Assembly: GCA_963975155.1 (NCBI GenBank)
Contig: CAXBFG010000010.1
Coordinates: forward strand, 1 to 64,000
Direction: 5' to 3'
DNA: 64,000 nt
DNA from: UBA5109 sp963975155
GTDB taxonomy: Bacteria > Pseudomonadota > Gammaproteobacteria > Pseudomonadales > Pseudohongiellaceae
In this document: positions 8,530 through 17,871 of the stretch, piece by piece
Layout of the letters: each line of letters begins with the position of its first letter
How positions within the stretch are numbered: the stretch's first letter is position 1
Notes under the pieces: model-generated
Database searches by the model: none
Told to the model about the DNA's origin: nothing
Seen by the model: the letters and a program-made list of their open reading frames with translations, nothing else
Made by a program: the position numbers and the translations under genes

Positions 8530-9612
8530 ATGAAAGAATCGATACTACATAAGCTGGAAAATCTGCAAGATCGTTATGAAGAACTGGAAGGTCTGCTCAG
8601 TGATGCCGGAATAATTGCTGACCAGGATAAATTCCGTGCTTACTCCAAAGAATATTCAGAACTGGAACCGGTAGTCCAGAATTTCCGGTTGTTTACAAAA
8701 GTACAGGCTGATTTGAAAGAAGCCAGAGCCATGCAGAATGATAAGGACCCGGAATTGCGGCAGATGGGTGATGAAGAAGTAGCCCTGGCAGAAGAGAAAA
8801 TTGAAACCCTGGAGATCGAATTACAAAAACTTCTGCTCCCTAAAGACCCTAAAGATAATTGTAATGTGTTTCTGGAAATACGTGCGGGTACCGGCGGTGA
8901 TGAGGCGGCAATTTTTTCAGGTGATTTGTTTCGCATGTATTCCCGTTATGCTGAATCCCAGGGTTGGCAGGTAGAGATTGTTAGTGAACGACTGGGCGAA
9001 CATGGAGGTTATAAGGAACTGATCGCACGTGTTACAGGGAAATATGTTTATGCCAACCTGAAATTTGAATCCGGCGCGCATCGTGTGCAACGTGTACCTG
9101 AGACAGAAACCCAGGGGCGTGTCCATACTTCTGCATGCACAGTCGCCGTGATGCCGGAAGTAGAAGAGCTGGAAACCATTGAAATCAATAAAAATGATTT
9201 ACGCGTTGATACTTTTCGGGCCAGTGGTGCTGGCGGACAGCACGTTAATAAAACCGATTCTGCCATTCGCCTGACACATCTACCCAGCGGTATCGTGGTG
9301 GAATGCCAGGATGAACGTTCCCAGCATAAGAACAAGGCCAAGGCGATGGCACTATTACAGGCAAAATTACAGGCAAGCGCCGAGGCGGAACAGCAACAGG
9401 AACAGTCTGATGCAAGACGTATCCTGGTGGGTAGTGGCGATCGTTCCGAAAAGATTCGCACCTATAATTATCCCGATGGCCGTATTACGGATCATCGGAT
9501 CAAGCTGACACTCTATAAACTGAATGATGTAATGTCCGGTGATTTAGGCGATGTCATTCAACCACTCATCAATGAATATCAGGCCGATCAACTGGCCGAA
9601 CTGGCTTCTTAA
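8530..9612 (+). CDS. prfA: Peptide chain release factor 1
   Basis: RF1 recognises UAA and UAG stop codons and triggers peptide release. The codon-recognition loop appears as RVPETETQGR (PxT tripeptide with Glu in the middle), and the catalytic GGQ lies in ASGAGGQHVNKTDSA near residue 235. At 360 aa it matches RF1 and not RF2, and shows no programmed frameshift. It sits 65 bp after hemA and 11 bp before prmC, whose product methylates the GGQ glutamine, so enzyme and substrate are co-expressed. Confidence 0.97.
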   Translation: MKESILHKLENLQDRYEELEGLLSDAGIIADQDKFRAYSKEYSELEPVVQNFRLFTKVQADLKEARAMQNDKDPELRQMGDEEVALAEEKIETLEIELQKLLLPKDPKDNCNVFLEIRAGTGGDEAAIFSGDLFRMYSRYAESQGWQVEIVSERLGEHGGYKELIARVTGKYVYANLKFESGAHRVQRVPETETQGRVHTSACTVAVMPEVEELETIEINKNDLRVDTFRASGAGGQHVNKTDSAIRLTHLPSGIVVECQDERSQHKNKAKAMALLQAKLQASAEAEQQQEQSDARRILVGSGDRSEKIRTYNYPDGRITDHRIKLTLYKLNDVMSGDLGDVIQPLINEYQADQLAELAS

Positions 9613-9623
9613 GGCACTGTAAC

Positions 9624-10451
9624 GTGCAGATCCGGCAAGTTCTACAGCAGGCCAGCAGTCGATTATTACACAGTGATACACCGACTCTGGATGCTGAAAT
9701 ACTGTTGGCGCAGGTGCTGAACAAAAGCCGGGAGTTTCTGCTTACCTGGCCTGAGTCAAAACTGGATCAAGCTCAATTACAGGCTTTTGAGCAATTACTG
9801 GAGCAAAGGGCCAGTGGGCAACCCATTGCCTATTTGACTGGCAAGCAATCATTCTGGGATTTTGAATTAAAGGTTAATGCGGACGTTTTGATACCAAGGC
9901 CGGAAACCGAGTTACTGGTGGAACTGGCTCTTGAATTGCTGCCCGAAAATCCCATCGAGCTTGCTGATTTAGGTACTGGTTCAGGAGCCATCGCGCTGGC
10001 ATTGGCCAAAGAACGACCGCAGTGGCAAATTACCGCTACAGATTACAGTGCAGATGCATTAAATGTTGCCAGAAGCAACGCTCTGGATTTGCATCTGAGC
10101 AACCTGACATTTATACAAGGTGATTGGTGCAAGGCAATTTCTGGTCGGCAGCTGGATGCCATCGTTTCCAATCCGCCCTATGTCGATAAAAATGATAGTC
10201 ATATCAGTCAGGGTGATCTTCGCTTTGAACCGCTTGTCGCACTGGCTGCTGATGATCAGGGAATGGCTGATTTGAAAGTCATTGCCAGACAGGCCAGAGA
10301 CTTGCTAAAACCCGGCGCATTAATCCTGCTCGAACATGGTTATCAACAGGGGCCGGCTGTCAGACAGGTTCTCGAACAATCAGGTTACAATGATATACAA
10401 ACCCACAAAGACCTGGCCGGTCTTGACCGAATAAGTCAGGCCCGGAAATAA
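9624..10451 (+). CDS. prmC: Release-factor glutamine N5-methyltransferase
   Basis: PrmC methylates the glutamine of the GGQ motif in RF1 and RF2 with S-adenosylmethionine. The SAM-binding motif DLGTGSGAIALALA and the active-site NPPY at residues 183-186 are clear. The protein is 275 aa, as usual. The start is a GTG at 9624, giving MQIRQVLQQAS, which aligns with the family N-terminus. It follows prfA closely and its stop abuts the start of the Sel1 gene. Confidence 0.96.
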   Translation: MQIRQVLQQASSRLLHSDTPTLDAEILLAQVLNKSREFLLTWPESKLDQAQLQAFEQLLEQRASGQPIAYLTGKQSFWDFELKVNADVLIPRPETELLVELALELLPENPIELADLGTGSGAIALALAKERPQWQITATDYSADALNVARSNALDLHLSNLTFIQGDWCKAISGRQLDAIVSNPPYVDKNDSHISQGDLRFEPLVALAADDQGMADLKVIARQARDLLKPGALILLEHGYQQGPAVRQVLEQSGYNDIQTHKDLAGLDRISQARK

Positions 10452-11240
10452 ATGCGAATATGGCTCACCAGAATCTTAGTGTTACTGACTTTTTCGGTTT
10501 TTGTTCAGGTCGCCGAAAGTGCTGAGTCAGACCAGGCAGAGGATTTTTTAAGTGTCAAAGCGCGCGCGGAACAGGGTGAAGCGGATGCGCAATATGAACT
10601 TGCCTTACTCTATGATCATGGCACTGATGTTGAACAGAATTATGCAGAAGCGGCGCGCTGGTATGCTCAGGCAGCACAGCAGGGACTGATTGTTGCGCAG
10701 TATAATCTGGCTCAAATGCTGCGTCTGGGTGTTGGTCTTGAGCAGGACATGCAGCAAGCCCTGTACTGGTTTATGCAAGCTGCCGAAGCCGGTAATGATG
10801 CGCAGGCCCAATTTATGCTGGGCGAACTTTATCGCTATGGGGAGGGGGTTGTCGCAAATCAGTACGAGGCCTTTCGCTGGTACATACTGGCGGCCGAGCA
10901 AAGCATGGCTGAAGCAGAATATTTAACGGGCATCATGATAGCTGAAGGAAGTGGCGCACCGGAAAATGACGCCATGGCATTACGCTGGTTGCGCAAAGCC
11001 GCAAAGCAGGCTTATGGTGATGCCTTTTTCGGGCTGGGAGAAATGTACCAACGCGGTGAAGGTATAGCAATGAATTTGCAGCAGGCTTATGTCTGGTATA
11101 CAGCTGCTGCTGAACTGGACGTGTTCAGGGCAGCAGAAAGCAGGGATTTACTGGCAGCTAATCTGCCGGCTGCTCAGTTGCTGGCCGCACAAACTCAGGC
11201 AGAGCGCTGTATCGCCTCTGCATATCAGAATTGTGAATAA
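10452..11240 (+). CDS. Secreted Sel1-like repeat protein
   Basis: A 262-aa protein with an N-terminal signal peptide (hydrophobic LTRILVLLTFSVFVQVAESA) followed by about five Sel1/SLR repeats of the form DAQYELALLYDHG...AARWYAQAAQQG. Such alpha-solenoid repeats mediate protein contacts; partner and role are unknown. It begins at the base after the prmC stop and ends 6 bp before moeB, so it is inside the hemA operon. I do not recall it as a constant member of this operon, so it may be lineage-specific. Confidence 0.85.
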   Translation: MRIWLTRILVLLTFSVFVQVAESAESDQAEDFLSVKARAEQGEADAQYELALLYDHGTDVEQNYAEAARWYAQAAQQGLIVAQYNLAQMLRLGVGLEQDMQQALYWFMQAAEAGNDAQAQFMLGELYRYGEGVVANQYEAFRWYILAAEQSMAEAEYLTGIMIAEGSGAPENDAMALRWLRKAAKQAYGDAFFGLGEMYQRGEGIAMNLQQAYVWYTAAAELDVFRAAESRDLLAANLPAAQLLAAQTQAERCIASAYQNCE

Positions 11241-11246
11241 CAACAT

Positions 11247-11993
11247 ATGAAAGACCAGCAATTATTACGTTATAGCCGACAGATAATGCTGCCTGATCTG
11301 GATATTGAGGGGCAGGAAAAACTTTTGGCTGCGAAGGTGCTGATTGTTGGCGCAGGAGGGCTGGGTTGCCCGGCTGCGATGTATCTTGCCAGCGCTGGTG
11401 TCGGCCATATAACAATTGCGGATGATGATGAGGTTGATCTTAGTAATCTGCAACGCCAGATCGGGCATAGGACCAGTTCTATCGGACTGAGTAAAGTGGC
11501 CTCTCTGAAAGCAACACTAAGTGAATTAAACCCCGAAATAACTGTTACGGCACTTGCTGAACGCCTGCAGGGGGAGATCCTGTCTCTGGAAATCGCTAAA
11601 ACCGATCTTGTTCTGGATTGCTGTGACAACTTTGCAACGCGTATTGATATCAATAAATCCTGTAAACAAAACAAGGTTCCGCTGGTTTCAGGAGCAGCTA
11701 TTCGGATGGAAGCACAGCTTAGCGTTTTTGATCATCGTCACAGCGATAGCCCCTGTTATCAATGTCTCTATGATGAGGATAGTGAAATATCACTCTCCTG
11801 TTCTGAAAGCGGTGTTATTGCACCTTTGGTAGGTATTATTGGTGCGATGCAGGCCCTGGAGGCCATAAAGCTGATTGGTGGCTTCGGTCAATCCGTGTGT
11901 GGTCGCTTACTGATTCTGGATGCAGCCAACATGCAGTGGCGGGAAATGAAGCTGGAACAAAATCAACAATGCCCCTTGTGCCAGTCAACTTAG
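11247..11993 (+). CDS. moeB: MoeB/ThiF/HesA-family sulfur-carrier adenylyltransferase
   Basis: This 248-aa E1-like enzyme adenylates the C-terminal Gly-Gly of a sulfur carrier such as MoaD or ThiS. The Rossmann motif VGAGGLGCPAAMYLASAGVG is near residues 32-51, the DLSNLQRQ segment and the zinc Cys pairs CYQC and CPLC are present. It lies at the end of the hemA-prfA-prmC operon, where MoeB is found in Pseudomonas and E. coli relatives. The carrier partner is not in the window, so MoeB versus ThiF function is not settled by sequence alone. Confidence 0.88.
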   Translation: MKDQQLLRYSRQIMLPDLDIEGQEKLLAAKVLIVGAGGLGCPAAMYLASAGVGHITIADDDEVDLSNLQRQIGHRTSSIGLSKVASLKATLSELNPEITVTALAERLQGEILSLEIAKTDLVLDCCDNFATRIDINKSCKQNKVPLVSGAAIRMEAQLSVFDHRHSDSPCYQCLYDEDSEISLSCSESGVIAPLVGIIGAMQALEAIKLIGGFGQSVCGRLLILDAANMQWREMKLEQNQQCPLCQST

Positions 11994-12158
11994 GCAGGCA
12001 CCCTGTAATTCGTGTTTGCGTGTTTTTAGGCACTTTCTCCAGATCTTTATCCATTTATTCAGAAAAATATTAAACCTGCCACTGGATGTTATATACTTCC
12101 GATGCTTAAAAAATACAAAAATTAATTCAAAATTAAATCAATAGAAGGAAGGTATTAA

Positions 12159-12545
12159 ATGTTTACGCATATTTGTGTTGGAGCTAATGATCTGGATGCA
12201 TCGCAAAAATTTTATGATGCCGTGCTTACGCCTCTGGGGATTAAAAGTGCAGGTAAATATTCTGAAACGGCATGTATGTATAATACTGATGCCGGTGCTT
12301 TTTTGGTTTTGAAACCTGCCAATGGAGGGGAAGCGTGTCATGCCAATGGCGGCACTATTGGCTTTCAGGCTCCTGATGCAGCTGCTGTTGATGCTTTTCA
12401 TGCAGCCGGCCTTGCCAACGGAGGCACTGATGAAGGAGCTCCCGGTAAACGTCCACAAGCTCCAGGCAATGCTTATGGGGCTTATTTGCGTGATCCGGTT
12501 GGTAATAAAATCAGTGCTTATTGCCAATTGCCTGAAGGCGAATAA
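12159..12545 (+). CDS. VOC (glyoxalase/bleomycin resistance) family protein
   Basis: This 128-aa single-domain protein has the vicinal-oxygen-chelate fold signature: FTHICVGANDLDASQKFYDAVL at the start with a His at residue 4, a central GTIGFQAPD strand and a C-terminal YGAYLRDPVGNKISAYC strand. Substrate is not predictable. A good ribosome site (AGAAGGAAGG) precedes the ATG. It is monocistronic, with its own terminator 20 bp downstream. Confidence 0.88.
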   Translation: MFTHICVGANDLDASQKFYDAVLTPLGIKSAGKYSETACMYNTDAGAFLVLKPANGGEACHANGGTIGFQAPDAAAVDAFHAAGLANGGTDEGAPGKRPQAPGNAYGAYLRDPVGNKISAYCQLPEGE

Positions 12546-12562
12546 TTAAATTTACGATGATT

Positions 12563-12597
12563 AAAAAGGAAGCCGCGAATAGCCGCTTCCTTTTTTT
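12563..12597 (+). terminator. Rho-independent terminator of the VOC gene
   Basis: GGAAGC and GCTTCC form the GC part of a stem, extended by flanking A and T runs (AAAAAGGAAGC / GCTTCCTTTTTTT), with seven T after the stem. It sits about 20 bp after the stop codon. The A-run makes it potentially bidirectional. Confidence 0.85.
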
Positions 12598-12840
12598 ACA
12601 GCATCCATTTCGTAGTTTCAAAAAAATTCAAACAGCAAGCTAAGCATGGTTTTGATCGTCTAAGCTTGAACTTTTTCCGATTATCTTCAGTCATGATGAC
12701 AAGCGTGGCTGCTTCTATACCCCAACAAATTTCATACTGAAGCAGGCCCAGAACTCTAATTTATGCCGTAAATGATACAGCTATGCTATGATGCTGCCCC
12801 AGATAGGTAATTGAATATAATAAACAAATTGGAAAAATGC

Positions 12841-14187
12841 GTGAGTAATGAACAAGAAGGTGTAATAAATCAGGAGAATGTGCAGGAAGATGCCCCGCAG
12901 TTAAATAAAGAAAGTTCCAAGTCCATACCTTCTACTGACAACAAACCTAAGCTGCGTTTTACGGATCTTGAGCTACCTGATTCCTTATTAAAGGCCTTTG
13001 CTGATCTCGAGTTTGAGTTTTGTACGCCGATTCAGGAACAAAGCCTTAAAGTGACTATGCAGGGCCATGATGTTACCGGCAAGGCACAAACCGGCACAGG
13101 CAAAACAGCTGCATTTCTAACGGCTATTATCAATGATCAATTAAAAAATCCGATTGCAGAGGAGCGCTTTGTTGCCGAACCGCGGGCATTGATAATTGCC
13201 CCTACCAGGGAGCTGGTTATGCAAATTGCTAAAGATGCACTGGCGCTGACCAAATACACTGATTTAAAAATTCTGACTCTGGTGGGTGGCATTGATTACC
13301 AGAAACAACAGGATAAGCTGGAACAAACTGTTGTTGATATTGTTGTCGCTACACCGGGTCGTCTGATCGATTTTGTTGGCAGTAAAAAAATTGATTTAAG
13401 TTATGTGGAAACGCTGGTTATTGATGAGGCAGATCGCATGCTGGACATGGGATTTATTCCTCAGGTGCGTCAGATAATTGCGGCATGTCCAAAAAAGGAA
13501 TATCGCCAGACCATGCTTTATAGCGCGACTTTTACCGATGCGATATTAACGCTTGCGGATCGCTGGGCAATGAATCCCGTGCTCATAGAAGTTGAATCAG
13601 ATACTGTGACTACCGAGATGATTGATCAGAAGGTTTATCTGGTCACCACTGAAGAAAAATATAAATTATTGTATAACCTGATTCAGCGCGATGGCAGTGA
13701 AAGAATCATAGTTTTTACCAATCGCCGTGATCAGGCCCGCAGGCTCGCCGACAGTCTGCACAGAAACGGTATTGAAACAGGACTGCTAACCGGGGAAATT
13801 GCACAACAGAAACGGGTGAGAACTCTGGAAGATTTCCGTACAGCCAACATCCAGGTGCTTGTCGCAACTGATGTTGCGGGCAGGGGACTACACATAGATG
13901 ATATCAGTCATGTTGTGAATTTCACTTTGCCGATTGAAGCCGATGACTATGTACATAGAATCGGGAGAACCGGACGGGCCGGAGCAGAAGGAATCTCTAT
14001 TTCGTTTGCCTGCGAGGACGATTCGTTTCTACTGCCAGATATTGAAGAAAAGATTGGTAAAAAACTGGATTGCGAATATCCGGAAGAATCCTTACTTATG
14101 GATCCTCCGGCTTTTACACGGCCTTCAAAATTTAAAGCCGACAAATCCCAGGATAAAAAGAAAGGTAAATTCCAAAAACGTCGCTAA
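12841..14187 (+). CDS. rhlB: DEAD-box ATP-dependent RNA helicase, RhlB-like
   Basis: All helicase motifs are present: Q-motif CTPIQEQS, Walker A AQTGTGKT, PTREL, DEAD in VIDEADRMLDMGF, SAT in LYSATF, and HRIGRTGRAG. The C-terminal half (GLLTGEIAQQKR..., GRGLHIDDISHVVNF) resembles RhlB, the RNA-degradosome helicase. A low-complexity N-terminal leader of about 45 residues and a Lys-rich tail flank the core. The start is uncertain: GTG at 12841 (448 aa, MSNEQEG...) is favoured here, while TTG at 12811 would add ten residues. The 3' end overlaps the convergent PA4642-like gene by 4 bp. Confidence 0.88.
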   Translation: MSNEQEGVINQENVQEDAPQLNKESSKSIPSTDNKPKLRFTDLELPDSLLKAFADLEFEFCTPIQEQSLKVTMQGHDVTGKAQTGTGKTAAFLTAIINDQLKNPIAEERFVAEPRALIIAPTRELVMQIAKDALALTKYTDLKILTLVGGIDYQKQQDKLEQTVVDIVVATPGRLIDFVGSKKIDLSYVETLVIDEADRMLDMGFIPQVRQIIAACPKKEYRQTMLYSATFTDAILTLADRWAMNPVLIEVESDTVTTEMIDQKVYLVTTEEKYKLLYNLIQRDGSERIIVFTNRRDQARRLADSLHRNGIETGLLTGEIAQQKRVRTLEDFRTANIQVLVATDVAGRGLHIDDISHVVNFTLPIEADDYVHRIGRTGRAGAEGISISFACEDDSFLLPDIEEKIGKKLDCEYPEESLLMDPPAFTRPSKFKADKSQDKKKGKFQKRR

Positions 14188-14501
14188 ACTTTTGCGCCGT
14201 GTTTTTTTAATATGTCAGCATATTCAGCGGAGTTCTTATGTTCGGAAACTATTTTTAAAATAGTTTCTCCGCGATAGTTGGTTTCATTTATATTATGTGA
14301 ATCTTCAACAAAGAAAGTGATAAAGCGAGCAAAGGCCTCAGGCACCATACCCCGATAGGCTTTACTCAGCATATGAAAATCAGGAGCTTCGTCAGCGGTA
14401 CTGTCCAGTGTCAGAAAGGTCTTGATGCGTTCGTCACTCCACCATTCATCACGCACAGCTGGCTGGGTTCTGTCGGCACCTGTTTTTTTCTCAGTTTTCA
14501 T
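14184..14501 (-). CDS. PA4642-like small conserved protein
   Basis: A 105-aa protein with a charged Lys-rich start (MKTEKKTGADRTQPAV) and a helical body, EWWSDERIKTFLTLDS...AYRGMVPEAFARFITFFVEDSH, ending in an ankyrin-like ETILKIVSEH segment. The pattern matches, from memory, the uncharacterised PA4642 family of Pseudomonas. It lies 21 bp upstream of gatB on the other side, reading away from it on the same strand after gatB, and converges with the helicase gene. Function is unknown. Confidence 0.75.
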   Translation of the reverse strand: MKTEKKTGADRTQPAVRDEWWSDERIKTFLTLDSTADEAPDFHMLSKAYRGMVPEAFARFITFFVEDSHNINETNYRGETILKIVSEHKNSAEYADILKKHGAKV

Positions 14502-14522
14502 TTAATTATTCCTGCTTATGTA

Positions 14523-15956
14523 CTACTTGGATAATTTATCTTTAAGTATCTGGTTTACCTGATCAGGGTTCGCCTTACCTTTGGATTCTTTCATGATCTG
14601 ACCAACAAAAAAGCCGAACACTTTTTCTTTACCGGAACGATATTGCTCAACCTGATCGGGATTATTTGCAATCACTGCATCCACCATGCCCTCAATGGCG
14701 CCACTGTCTGTGACCTGTCGCAGTCCTCTGGCCTCGATGATGCTTTCCGCATCGCCTTCACCGGCCAGCATGGCCTCAAATACATTCTTGGCAATTTTTG
14801 ATGAGATGGTCTGATCAGTAATTTTGTTTATCAGGCCGCCCAGTTGATCCGCTGAAATCGGACTTTCACTAATCGTTTTTTCTTCTTTGTTCAGATAGGC
14901 CTGTAAATCACCGTTAACCCAGTTAGCGGATAATTTGGCATCATCGCAGACGCTTACAACGGCTTCGAAATAATTGGCTGTTGCGAGATCACTGGCCAGT
15001 ACCAGGGCATCGTATTCACTGAGCTTATATGCATCCATAAAGCGCTGGGCCTTGATCTCAGGTAATTCCGGCAAGGTGCTGCGAATTTCCTCGATAAAGT
15101 CCTGATTAATAATAATGGGTAACAAATCCGGTTCCGGGAAATAACGATAATCATTGGCTACTTCTTTACTGCGCATGGAACGTGTTTCGTTGCGTTCAGA
15201 ATCATAGAGACGGGTTTCCTGCACAATGCGTCCGCCATCTTCCAGAATGTCTATCTGTCTTGCTACCTCAATATTGATGGCTTTTTCAACGAACTTAAAT
15301 GAATTAATATTTTTTATTTCGGTACGGGTGCCGAATTCGCTTTCACCCTTGGGCCGTATCGAAACGTTGGCATCACAGCGCATATTACCTTTTGACATGT
15401 CGCCATCTGAAATACCCAGATACAGAATCAGGTTGTGTAATTTTTTCAAATAAGCCACTGCTTCTTCCGCCTGATGCATCTCAGGTTCAGAAACAATTTC
15501 CAGTAGCGGAGTTCCGGCACGGTTCAGATCGATGCCCGTTTCAGCGTGGTAGTCCTCGTGCAGGGATTTGCCGGCATCTTCTTCCAGATGTGCACGGGTA
15601 ACCCCGATAAGCCTGCTAGTGCCATCATCGAGGGTAATGGATAATGAACCTTTACCAACAATCGGGTAATCAAGCTGACTGGTCTGATAGCCCTTTGGCA
15701 GGTCAGGGTAAAAATAATTCTTACGATCGAAAACAGATTTCATGCCGATTTCAGCATCAATCGCCAGGCCGAATTTTACGGCCATTTTTAAAGCCTCTTT
15801 ATTAAGCACAGGTAGAGTTCCGGGCATGGCCAGATCATAAATATTTGCCTGTGTATTTGGTTCGGCGCCAAATTGTGTGCTTGAGCCGGAAAAAAGTTTT
15901 GATTCCGTCGCCAGTTGCACATGTACTTCAAGGCCTATTACTGTTTCCCATTCCAT
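14523..15956 (-). CDS. gatB: Aspartyl/glutamyl-tRNA(Asn/Gln) amidotransferase subunit B
   Basis: GatB binds misacylated Asp-tRNA-Asn or Glu-tRNA-Gln and phosphorylates the side chain for amidation by GatA. The N-terminus WETVIGLEVHVQLATESKLFSG, the motif LEEDAGKSLH and the C-terminal YqeY/tail domain are present over 477 aa, the full family length. It is the last gene of gatC-gatA-gatB. A 141-bp gap with a palindrome separates it from gatA, which is unusual because the three genes are normally packed tightly. Confidence 0.97.
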   Translation of the reverse strand: MEWETVIGLEVHVQLATESKLFSGSSTQFGAEPNTQANIYDLAMPGTLPVLNKEALKMAVKFGLAIDAEIGMKSVFDRKNYFYPDLPKGYQTSQLDYPIVGKGSLSITLDDGTSRLIGVTRAHLEEDAGKSLHEDYHAETGIDLNRAGTPLLEIVSEPEMHQAEEAVAYLKKLHNLILYLGISDGDMSKGNMRCDANVSIRPKGESEFGTRTEIKNINSFKFVEKAINIEVARQIDILEDGGRIVQETRLYDSERNETRSMRSKEVANDYRYFPEPDLLPIIINQDFIEEIRSTLPELPEIKAQRFMDAYKLSEYDALVLASDLATANYFEAVVSVCDDAKLSANWVNGDLQAYLNKEEKTISESPISADQLGGLINKITDQTISSKIAKNVFEAMLAGEGDAESIIEARGLRQVTDSGAIEGMVDAVIANNPDQVEQYRSGKEKVFGFFVGQIMKESKGKANPDQVNQILKDKLSK

Positions 15957-15980
15957 TTAGATACTCTTTTGTAAATTTTC

Positions 15981-16089
15981 CCGATGATGAAATAGATGGT
16001 TCGGAGAACGCATACCCACATCCCTGTGGGCTCGGCCTCGCCATCCATGGCTCGGACGTCTCCTTATCCATCTATATTCACCATCGTGG
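15981..16089. repeat. Palindromic hairpin-rich repeat between gatA and gatB
   Basis: Left arm 15981-16010 and right arm 16057-16089 form an imperfect inverted repeat (core GATGAAATAGATGG against the reverse complement of CCATCTATATTCACC). Between them lie two perfect small hairpins, CCCACA-TCCC-TGTGGG (16015-16030) and CCAT-CC-ATGG (16041-16050). It fills nearly the whole intergenic region and has no coding potential. It resembles in style the hairpins in the 27.3-27.7 kb element. It is likely transcribed within gatCAB mRNA and could form an extended stem. Confidence 0.7.
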
Positions 16090-16097
16090 TACATTAT

Positions 16098-17546
16098 TTA
16101 GATTCCTGGTGTCTTGGTATGCCAGTCCGTTGCTTGCTGAAACCGGTGGGCAATATTTAATAGCTGAGCCTCTGAAAAATTTCTACCCACAATTTGCAAG
16201 CCAACTGGCAGATTGTTAACCAGACCTGCGGGTATAGAAATACCAGGTAAGCCAGCCAGGTTTACGGCAATGGTATAAATATCTTCCAGATACATAGTGA
16301 CCGGATCATCGGTTTGCGCGCCAATTTTAAATGCCGTATGCGGAGAAGTGGGGCCCATGATCACGTCTACTTCTTCGAAAGCTCTGTCAAAGTCATCTTT
16401 TATTAAGCGGCGAATTTTTTGTGCCTTAATGTAGTAGGCATCATAATAGCCGGCAGACAATGCATACGTGCCGACCATAATGCGGCGCTTTACTTCAGCA
16501 CCAAAACCTTCACTGCGAGTTCGTTTATAGAGGTCTTCAAGATCTACAGGATTATCGCAGCGGTAACCATAACGAACGCCATCATAACGGGAAAGATTAG
16601 CTGAAGCTTCAGCTGGTGCAATTACATAATAGGCGGATACAGATAAGTGACTGTTAGGCAGACTGATTTCTTTAAGTGTGGCACCCATTTTTTCATATTC
16701 TTTTAAAGCATCGCGGATACTTTGTTCCACTTCGGGATTAAGCCCCTCAGCAAAATGTTGTACGGGTATACCAATTGTTAATCCATCCAGGGGCTTTGCA
16801 AGACTGGCAGTGTAATCCTCAGTAGCAATATCTACAGAGGTGGAATCTTTTGGATCATGGCCTGCCATAACATTCAGCATCAAGGCGGCATCTTCGGCGG
16901 AGCGTGATAATGTTCCTGCCTGATCGAGGCTGGAAGCAAAGGCAATCATGCCCCAGCGCGACACTCTGCCATAGGTTGGTTTTAAACCGGTAAGTCCACA
17001 AAATGCGGCTGGCTGACGAATAGAGCCGCCAGTATCCGTCGCTGTTGCGCCAGGGCATAAATGTGCTGCAACTGCTGCTGCCGATCCGCCGGAAGAACCC
17101 CCCGGAACCAGTTCGAGATTCCAGGGGTTATGCACCGCACCGTAATAACTGGTTTCATTCGATGAGCCCATTGCAAATTCATCCATGTTGGTTTTACCCA
17201 GGGTCACAACCCCGGCATGAATAAAATTTTCGACCACGGTTGCATTATAAGGAGCAATGAAATTATCCAGCATACGCGAACCGCAGCTCGTTTTTATACC
17301 GGAAGTACAAAAAATATCTTTATGTGCCAGGGGTACTCCGGTCAGCGGACCAGCATTACCGGAAGCTCGAGCTTTATCTGCAGCTCTGGCTTGTGTTAAT
17401 GACAATTCTTCACAAATGCTTATAAAACTGTTTAATTTTTTATCATGTTCTTTAATGCGTGACTGATAAGCAATGGTCAATTCTTCACTGGAGAATTCGC
17501 CGGCGGCTAAAGAGCGTGATAAATCAGCAATACCTAATTCAAACAT
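16098..17546 (-). CDS. gatA: Aspartyl/glutamyl-tRNA(Asn/Gln) amidotransferase subunit A
   Basis: GatA hydrolyses glutamine and supplies ammonia for tRNA-dependent amidation. The amidase-signature Ser-cisSer-Lys triad is seen as Lys in GVPLAHKDIF (near residue 76), the first Ser in GGSSGGSAAAVAA, and the nucleophile Ser in ATDTGGSIRQPAAFCG. Length 482 aa is normal. It lies 37 bp after gatC and upstream of gatB. The presence of GatCAB together with tRNA-Gln does not show whether it serves Asn, Gln or both; in gammaproteobacteria with GlnS it usually serves Asn. Confidence 0.97.
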   Translation of the reverse strand: MFELGIADLSRSLAAGEFSSEELTIAYQSRIKEHDKKLNSFISICEELSLTQARAADKARASGNAGPLTGVPLAHKDIFCTSGIKTSCGSRMLDNFIAPYNATVVENFIHAGVVTLGKTNMDEFAMGSSNETSYYGAVHNPWNLELVPGGSSGGSAAAVAAHLCPGATATDTGGSIRQPAAFCGLTGLKPTYGRVSRWGMIAFASSLDQAGTLSRSAEDAALMLNVMAGHDPKDSTSVDIATEDYTASLAKPLDGLTIGIPVQHFAEGLNPEVEQSIRDALKEYEKMGATLKEISLPNSHLSVSAYYVIAPAEASANLSRYDGVRYGYRCDNPVDLEDLYKRTRSEGFGAEVKRRIMVGTYALSAGYYDAYYIKAQKIRRLIKDDFDRAFEEVDVIMGPTSPHTAFKIGAQTDDPVTMYLEDIYTIAVNLAGLPGISIPAGLVNNLPVGLQIVGRNFSEAQLLNIAHRFQQATDWHTKTPGI

Positions 17547-17583
17547 TTTGTGTTTTTTCCTGGAGCGATTTGTGCATTAAGTT

Positions 17584-17871
17584 TCATTCAATGACTTTAG
17601 GAACCAGAAATAAACCCTGGTCACATTTAGGTGCCAGTTTTTGCAATTCATCGCGCTGGTCATGTTCGGTTACTTTGTCTTCACGCAAAGGCTGGGATGT
17701 TTCTATGGCATGTGAAAGTGGTTCCAGCTTGTCAGTATCGGCTGCCTGCATTTGGTCTATAAGAGCAAGAATATTGGTAAAGCTTGCAGCTGCCTCATCT
17801 TTTTCTGTATCACTTAATTGCAAACGAGCCAGATGGGCAATATAAGCGATATCTGTTGCTGAAATAGACAT
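17584..17871 (-). CDS. gatC: Aspartyl/glutamyl-tRNA(Asn/Gln) amidotransferase subunit C
   Basis: The 95-aa GatC wraps between GatA and GatB and stabilises the complex. The family signature VAYIAHLARLQLS-type helix is present at residues 8-20, followed by FTNILALIDQMQAADTD and the extended C-terminal segment with LREDKVTEHDQRDELQKLAP. It starts the gatCAB operon and diverges from mreB across 306 bp, as in Pseudomonas. Confidence 0.95.
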   Translation of the reverse strand: MSISATDIAYIAHLARLQLSDTEKDEAAASFTNILALIDQMQAADTDKLEPLSHAIETSQPLREDKVTEHDQRDELQKLAPKCDQGLFLVPKVIE

